A stretch of DNA of 64,000 bases from Aquila chrysaetos chrysaetos (taxonomy: Eukaryota > Chordata > Aves > Accipitriformes > Accipitridae), in assembly GCF_900496995.4 (NCBI RefSeq), contig NC_044018.1, forward strand, positions 29,554,047 to 29,618,046, read 5' to 3'. The notes under the pieces were generated by a model that was not told the DNA's origin, ran no database searches, and saw only the letters and a program-made list of their open reading frames with translations. Every line of letters starts with the position of its first letter. Positions within the stretch are counted from its first letter, which is position 1. Shown piece after piece: positions 57,508 to 64,000 of the stretch. Made by a program: the position numbers and the translations under genes.

Positions 57508-60500
57508 CTATTCCACGTCCCCGTTCTGCCTGTGCCGGCTGGGGGCCGCGGGCGACTGCTCCTCGCAGGGCGACAGCTCCTCGATGGACGCCTGGTTGGT
57601 GATGCCTGCGGCGGGACGTGGGGCTGGGGGGGGGTCGCTCCAACCACCCACGGGGGCTGCGACCCCCCCCCCAACTCATCTCCCCACCCGGGGGGGGGGG
57701 GGGGGTCACCCACTCTGTGCTTGGGCCACCTCCCCACCCAGGGATGCTCGGCACAGACCTGGTCCCACGTATCCCCGGGATGGTGCCCATCCCCTCCCCG
57801 ATGGCCGTGGTGGCCGTCACCTACCGCTGGCCGCCCGCTCCTTCCACTTCTGCTTGTTCTCCTGGATGTACTTGGTCCAGGTGGAGCGGAACCCAGCCAG
57901 GTCGGCTTTGATATCCCCCAGCTCCAGGTGCTCGTCCAGGGACGGCTGCCGCCACTGCGAGCTGCGGGGACGGGGACGGCTGAGAGCAGGGCAGAGCCAC
58001 CACTGCCACCTCCCAGGTCCCAAAATAAGCGGCTGTCCCCCACCCCCAGGCTGAACCCCACCACCTCCCCGTGGGGAAGGGGAAAACTGAGGCAGGCCGG
58101 CGCGGCTGACCTGGCCTGCTGGCCGGCCACCGGATTGCCCTTGGCTTTGGTGCCGTCCTCGGCGTTGGGCAGCACCATCTTCTCAGCCACATCGGTCAGC
58201 ACGGAGAAGGTGGGCTCCACGATGAAGTCGATGAAGCCTGCGGTGGGGAAGGGACACGGAGTCAATGGGGACACCCCCCCGCCGCCCCACGGCGAGGCTG
58301 GTGGCTGGGGACAGGGTGGGGACGGGGACCCACCACCACTCACCGATCTGGGACTGGGCCACCAGCGTGGAGGTGCGGTCGCAGAGGGGCGAGAAGGGCA
58401 GCCCCAGCTCAGCCTCCTTGTCCCCCTGGCAAGGCAAGGGAGACATGTCCCCAAGGGGTGGTCCCCACGTCCCACCGCCCATCCTGGGGGACGCGGGCGC
58501 CCTACCTGCCTGAAGAACTCCTCCATCAGGGCTTTGGTCCAGCGGCTGTGCACCGACCACTGCTTGGTGGGGTGGCTGATGTCGGCCGCGTGCAGCAGCA
58601 GCGACAGCACCTTGGACTTATCGATCCTGGGGAGGGGACCCCGGTGCTGAGGTTTGTCCCCAAAACCTCTGGGACACACACACAACCCCCCCACAACCCG
58701 GGTGGGCACCTGCACTCACCTCTCCAGCTGCTGCAGGGACGTCTTCATGGACTTCACCTGCTGGAAGTGGCAGGACATGTCGGTGGCCAGGACCATCTCG
58801 ATCACCAGCGCCCGCAGCTCCCTGCGCCCCAGGGAAGGGGGGAAACGCTGTCAGGGTCCCGCGTCCCAGCTGGGGACAGTCCCGGGGACAGGGACGGGGA
58901 CCTTACACAAACTCGTCCTTGGTGAGGTTGACAAAGATGTTCATCTCATCGTCCTGCATCATGCGGAAGACGGCGCTGATGTGGTGGTTCTCCAGCACCG
59001 AGCGGTCGTTGTAGAGGATGGCGCAGTCCGACCTGGGGACGCAGGGGACGGTGGGACCCCGGCACGGTGGCGGACGGGCTGACCCCCGCCCCGGGGAGAG
59101 GGATGTCCCCAGGGTGCCAGCACAGCTGTATCCCAGCTGTATCAGTGGCCCTGGGCGTCCCCAGGGTGCCAGCACAGCTGTATCCTGGCCGTATCGCTGG
59201 CACCGAGTGTCCCCAAGGTGCCAGCACATCTGTATTCCAGCCATCTAGGTGACACCAGGTGTCCTGGGTGTCCCCAGGGTGCTATTCAGTCCTTTCCATG
59301 CCCCACAGCGTCCCAAGTGTCCCCACAAGAGGGTCCCCAGCCCTGCCTGTTCTGTCCATGCTATGCCATGCTACCCACGCCATGCCACCCGCGCCGTGCC
59401 GTGCCACCCGCGCCGTGCCACCCGCCCTCACTTGGTCTGGATGTGGAAGCTGTTGGTGGTGCCCGTGTGCTCGTAGTCGTGGATAGCGGCAGCGAAGATG
59501 ATGGCCAGGACCTCGATCTCCGTCAGGTAGTGCTGGGGGGACGCGGGCGTCAGGGGGACGGGGACCGGCTGCTCCAGTGCCCCCCCGCGAGGGGCATGGG
59601 GCTGAACGGTTGTGGGGTCCTCCGTGTGCGTGTGTGTTTGCAGAACTGCGTGTGACTACACGCGTGCACGGCCACGCACACCTGTCCGGGACACGCGTGG
59701 GACACACCACGAGCGTGTGCATGCGCCTGTGACAAGCGTGATAGCCGTGCGGGGACGACAGGGCACACGCGTGTGCCAGGTGTTACCCCACGTGTGCCCA
59801 CCCGTCCCCCCCAAGCCGGGGGTCACCCTGTCCCCTCCATCAGCCCGGTGACATTTCCATGGTGACAGCACAGTCACTAGGTGGCACCGTCTCCGTGGCA
59901 ACAAGCATCGCCTGGACCAGCACCCAGCACCGGCCACTAGCCCAGGGCCCAGCCACGGCCCGGGACCCCCGTGGGACCCCCGTGGGTCCCCCCACGCCCC
60001 CGTACCAGCATGCCGGTGCGGAGAAGGAAGCAGTGGACGGTCTGGGTGACGTCGGCGGCGTGGACCTGGTTGTGATAAGGGTTCCGGTACTTCCCGTAGC
60101 CGGCCTCCAGCGCATCCAGCAGCGTCGTCAGGAAGACGGTGGGGATCTGCGGTACGGGCACACGCGCTCGCGGATGCACTCGCGCGTGCAAAGCCACCGG
60201 CACGTCCCAGGCACCCGGCCCGGGGGGTGGGGGGGGCACGGGCATGGGCGCACCTTGAAGCGGCTGTTGAGGTTGTGTCGGGTGAAGAGCTCGAAGACGA
60301 TGGTCCTCAGGGAGTGATCGTCCGTCACCCGGTTCAGCGCAAAGACATCGAAGCACCACAGGTCGAGGCTCTGGGGGCAGATGGGGGCATTACCCCAGCA
60401 GCGGGGCAAGCGCAATGCCCAGTGACACCCAGTGATGCCCAGTGACACCCAGCCGTGCCAGGCAATGCCCAGCCATGCCCCACAGCGCCGGGTGCCATCT

Positions 60501-62558
60501 CCCCTGGGCAACCCGGGCCATATCCTGCAAAGCCAGTGATGCGGATGGGGCAGCCGTGCCCAGGCGCTGCCAGGCCAGGGCAATGTGCCAGCGGGGCAGC
60601 ATCCCCGTGGGGTATTGGGGTGCCCCCCCCACCACCACCACCCCCCCGGTACCTTCAGGCAGTTCAGGACGGAGGTGGAGTAGCTGGGCCCCACGGCCGT
60701 GTACGTCCGCCGAAACATCCTGCAAGGGGGGGGTAAGTCAGGGCTGATGTGGGTGCTGGGGGACAGAGCTGGGTGCTTGGAGACCCACCTGGGTGGTCAG
60801 GGACAGACTTTGGGTGCCAGGGGACAAACCCTGGGGGGCAGGAGACAGACTTGGGTGCTCAGGGACTCAGCTGGGTGCTGGGGACAAACCTGGCTGCTGA
60901 GGACAGTCCGGGTGCTTGGGGACCCACCTGGGTGCTGGGCACAGCCCCTGGCTGCCATGGGACAGCTGGGGACCGCACTCCCACCCCCCCATCACCATCT
61001 CCATCCCAGCCATGCCCCCCCCCTCCTCAACTTCCCCATCCACCCGGGGGGGTGTGCCACCCAGCACCCACCTCTCCACGAAGATGCCAGCCTGGACGGC
61101 GTGAACGATGCTGCGAAATTTGGGTTTCTCCTCTGCCCGGCGCCCCTTGGCCCGCGCCTGCTGGGTGAAGGTGGCCGCCAACCAGTCCCGCACCTCCGAG
61201 GGCACCGCCGCGTCCGAGCCCATCTCCCGCAGCTCATCCTCTGTGTCCAGCATCTGCCTACGGGATGGCAACGGGGTGGGGGGGGGTGGCATCGGGGCGG
61301 GCATCATCCCCCCCCCGCCCCGTGTCCCCCTGTCGCCCCACGGCCCCTCGCCCGCACCTCGTCTCGTCGATGTAGACGGCCTCCAGCAGCGAGGCGGCGT
61401 ATTCCAAATTCCTCTTCAGCTCCTCCACGTTCACTTCACCCGTCTCCAGCTGCTTCACCATGTAACGCAGCCTGCGGGCAGCCGGGCACCCCGTTACCGG
61501 CCCCCCCCACACCCCGGGGATGGAGGTGGCAGCGGGGGGCAGCGGCAGGGGTCCCCAGCTGCCCTGCAAGTGGATGTGCCCACGCACACGCCCTGACACG
61601 CGTGGGCGGCACCTATAGGTAGGCGTGCACGTGTGTGCACGTGTCCCGTGTCAGTGCGGGGTGGTGGGCACCCGCCCAGGGGACCCCCCAAAGCGATGGT
61701 GGCAGCAAGGGGAGGGTCGAGGTGGGAGCGCGGCCATGGCACGGCTGGGGGGGGGATGCGGGGGGCAGCCAGAGCACCCAGCACCCTGTGTCCAAAAAGT
61801 GTCCTGCACCCAGTACCCAGCATCCTGCACCCAGAGCTCAGCCTGCACCGAAAACCCTTCAGCTTGCACCCACACAGCACCCAAAGCTCATCCTGCACGC
61901 AGCAGCCGGAGCTCAGCATCCAGCACCTAGAGCTTCTCCTGCACCCAGCACCCAGAGATCAGCACCCACGGCTCATCCTGCACTCAGCATCTGGAGCTCA
62001 GCACCCAGCGCTGGGGAGGGGGCACCCCCCCCCCCCCGTGGGAACTGGGCAGGGGCAAGGGCAAGGGTGCGGGCAGGGGTGCAGGCAGGGGGTGGCAGGT
62101 TTCCCCCCACACACTGGAGAAGCCCAAAAGGCCACAGGGCTCCCCCCAGCACCCCGAGCTCGGGGGTCACCCTGTCCCCAGCCCGGAGGGTGGCTGCCCC
62201 CACCACGTCACCCACCCTGGAGCCCCGGGTGACACCGGGCACAAAGTCCTCACCAGCCCACTGGGTCAGTGGGACCACGGTGGCAGCTGGGACGTCTGTG
62301 GGGACAGGGACAAACCCAGAAAGGGGGGGGACACACACAGCCTGGGGTGGGGGGGACTCCGTGGTGGGGTGGCTTTGCACTCTGGGGACCCACAGCGGGG
62401 TCAGGGTGCTCAGCACCCCCCAGGCCCTGCCGTGCCTCAGTTTCCCTCCCCCAGAAGCCTCCCCCACGTTGAGTGCCGAGGGTCCAGGGGTCCCCGGGGA
62501 CTCACCGCAGGATGGGGCCCCGCAGGTGGGCCCTGCGCAGGGTCACGGGCTCTGCCAT
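57508..62558 (-). CDS. PDE1B: Ca2+/calmodulin-dependent 3',5'-cyclic nucleotide phosphodiesterase 1B (PDE1B2-type start)
   Basis: Hydrolyses cGMP and cAMP and is activated by Ca2+/calmodulin; strong in striatal neurons (family knowledge). Fourteen coding exons: 62506-62558, 61358-61471, 61072-61257, 60653-60719, 60254-60370, 60006-60146, 59432-59532, 58907-59032, 58720-58821, 58506-58626, 58344-58425, 58111-58237, 57825-57961, 57508-57605; phases close, 523 residues. The start MAEPVTLRRAHLRGPILR resembles the mammalian PDE1B2 leader, then LRYMVKQLETGEVNVEELKR. Autoinhibitory/CaM region lies before about residue 120. Catalytic residues: general-acid His204 and metal ligand His208 in YHNQVHAADV, His244/Asp245 in IHDYEHTGTTNSFH, Asp351 in HAADISHPTKQW, invariant Gln402 in AQSQIGFIDF. 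C-terminus reads TNQASIEELSPCEE then ends QNGDVE. The PDE1B1-type alternative first exon was not seen and may lie right of the window. Confidence 0.97.
59105..59290 (+). repeat. 52-bp tandem repeat in a PDE1B intron
   Basis: gtccccagggtgccagcac recurs at 59105, 59157 and 59209 (52-base period), with a degenerate fourth copy at 59270. Lies between the exons ending at 59432 and starting at 59032. Confidence 0.93.
59853..59902. promoter_or_regulatory. Pair of RFX X-box-like sites in a PDE1B intron
   Basis: atttccatggtgac (59853-59866) and gtctccgtggcaac (59889-59902) both fit RYYNYY-NN-RRNRAC and start 36 bases apart, in the intron between 59532 and 60006. The second has the perfect ggcaac half. 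Confidence 0.35.
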
Positions 62559-62769
62559 GGGGGGGGGACGGCAGCAGCACCCACGGGTGCCCCAGCAGCA
62601 TGGGGATGTGGGGACAGGAGCCCATTGTGGCCGCCGCCTTCCCCCCTGCCAACTTGCAACACCTGCATGGGACAGGGGGATGGGGGGGACACGGGGACAT
62701 GGCAGCGTCCCAGCGCAGGGCCCTGGGGTGGCACGGGGACAAACCCTGGCAGAGAGAGCACCCAGATCT

Positions 62770-63165
62770 GCGCGCACAGCAAGCGTGCACACGTATGTGC
62801 ACGCACACGTACATGCCTGAATGCACACGTACAACGTGTGTGCACACAGGCATGCACACACGCGCTTGCCCAACAATGCACACACACGCACACATATGGT
62901 GCACACAAGCACACATATGCACACTTGGCACAGCCACACGCGCACCGCATGTGCCCACACCTGCAAATACCCACCCACAGTACGCACACACGCGCGCGCA
63001 CACACGCGTGCACACCAGCACACGGGTGCACAGCTTTCCCCCAATGCGGACGCGTGCACGCAGCACACACGTGCACACGGGGGTACGCTCCTTTCCCCAG
63101 TTCCCCCCCCCCTGCCCCGGGGCAAGCCCTCCCCGTCTGACACACGCCTGAACACGCATGTGCCT
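62770..63165. repeat. Alternating CACACG/CGTGCA tract
   Basis: About 400 bases dominated by gcacacacgcgcgcgcacacac-like words, the longest of this class in the window, about 200 bases upstream of the PDE1B start codon. Confidence 0.85.
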
Positions 63166-63497
63166 GCAGCCGGCCGGCCCCCGGCCATCTGTCTGTGTGT
63201 CCGTGTGTCTGTCGTGGCGCGGGGGGAGCGGAGGCGGTGGCGGGGAGGGGAGGGGGAATCCCATCTGGCTGCCCGGGAAAGCGTCGCCCCCGCAGCCATG
63301 TCTCCCGCTGCAGCCGCCTTGCTCGCACACCGGCTGGCACGGCTGGCACGGCCCCCCAGGGCTCTGCCAGCTCCCTCCCAGGCTGGGACGAGGGATGGTG
63401 GGGGGGGGGGGGGGGACAGGGCAGCGGCTGGCCCCTGGTGGGACGCTGGTCCCTGTCCCGGTCCGGCTGAGCCCTCCAGCCACCCTATCCCCTCGCA

Positions 63498-63905
63498 GAG
63501 GCCTCGCTGTCACTGCTACCCAGCACCCAACAGGTCCCCACTGGTATCTACTGGGTCCCCATCACTGCCCACCTGGCACCCAGCAGGTCCCCATCACTGC
63601 CACCAGCACCCAACAGGTCCCCACTGGTATCTACTGGGTCCCCATCACTGCCCACCTGGCACCCAGCAGGTCCCCATCACTGCCACCAGCACCCAACAGG
63701 TCCCCATCGATACCCGCTGGTCCCCATCGCTGCCACACAGCACCCACTGGGTCTCCATCAGGACCCACTGGTCCCCATTGCTGCCCACCTGGCACCCAAC
63801 AGGTCCCCACTGGTATCTACTGGGTCCCCATCACTGCCCACCTGGCACCCAGCAGGTCCCCACTGGTATCTACTGGGTCCCCATCACTGCCCACCTGGCC
63901 CCCAC
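63498..63905 (+). repeat. Compound minisatellite (GGTCCCCATCACTGCC...)n
   Basis: Alternating blocks of about 30 and 53 bases built from caggtccccactggtatc, tactgggtccccatcac and tgcccacctggcaccca. Several blocks are near-identical, indicating recent expansion. Confidence 0.95.
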
Positions 63906-64000
63906 TGAGTCCCCACCACCCGGGTGCACAGTCCCCAAGGCTGGTGGCATCTGTCCCCGCTGCCAGCAGTTTCCCGTGACGCTGCCAGCCCAGCCCGCAG

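Larger units (their letters stand above)
62559..64000. other. Upstream flank of the PDE1B2-type first exon
   Basis: Either promoter of the short PDE1B isoform or intron of a longer one. GC-rich, no TATA box. Contains a CA/CG alternating tract (62770-63165) and a minisatellite (63498-63905). No coding exon recognised. Confidence 0.5.

Noticed and set aside
57424-58650. 408-residue plus-strand open frame across PDE1B
   Set aside because: Antisense shadow of several PDE1B exons and their GC-rich introns.

Overview
The window is host DNA from a vertebrate, almost certainly a bird and probably a GC-rich microchromosome. Three things point there: the only interspersed repeat I recognise is one short CR1 LINE tail with the ATTCTATG-type 3' end, the introns are very short (PDE1B fits in about 5 kb), and the DNA is full of G/C runs, CpG islands and short minisatellites. 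No prokaryotic, viral or CRISPR features were seen.

Layout. (1) 981-4198 (+): the 3' three quarters of ENDOU, a poly(U)-specific endoribonuclease; its signal peptide and first somatomedin-B domain should lie left of the window. (2) 4.5-16.9 kb: intergenic, with one CR1 fragment and blocks of alternating CG/CA sequence. (3) 16.99-22.6 kb (-): NEUROD4 (NeuroM/ATH3), with an intact single-exon 331-codon CDS, a 1.6 kb AU-rich 3'UTR and a probable non-coding first exon in a CpG island near 22.5 kb. (4) 22.7-32.4 kb: intergenic, several minisatellites and AT-rich islets with homeodomain-type sites. (5) 33.2-34.4 kb (-): a small four-exon gene with a TATA box that predicts a secreted peptide of about 64 residues. 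I could not match it to a named avian gene; position, strand and architecture suggest a relative of the mammalian GLYCAM1/LACRT/DCD/MUCL1 secreted peptides. (6) 38.3-44.3 kb (-): TESPA1, ten coding exons, 651 codons. (7) 49.1-54.5 kb (+): PPP1R1A (protein phosphatase 1 inhibitor-1), six coding exons, 176 codons. (8) 55.95-62.56 kb (-): PDE1B, 14 coding exons, 523 codons, starting from the PDE1B2-type first exon.

The order NEUROD4 - TESPA1 - PPP1R1A - PDE1B matches human 12q13.2 as I remember it, including the tail-to-tail PPP1R1A/PDE1B pair. TESPA1 and the small secreted gene appear inverted relative to their flanks, and ENDOU, which is several megabases away in human, is here next to NEUROD4. 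PPP1R1A and PDE1B both act on cAMP/cGMP and Ca2+ signalling (PKA-dependent PP1 inhibition; calmodulin-stimulated cyclic nucleotide hydrolysis). TESPA1 links T-cell-receptor signalling to Ca2+ release. All splice models were built by eye from GT/AG sites; for every multi-exon gene the reading frame closes across all junctions proposed.
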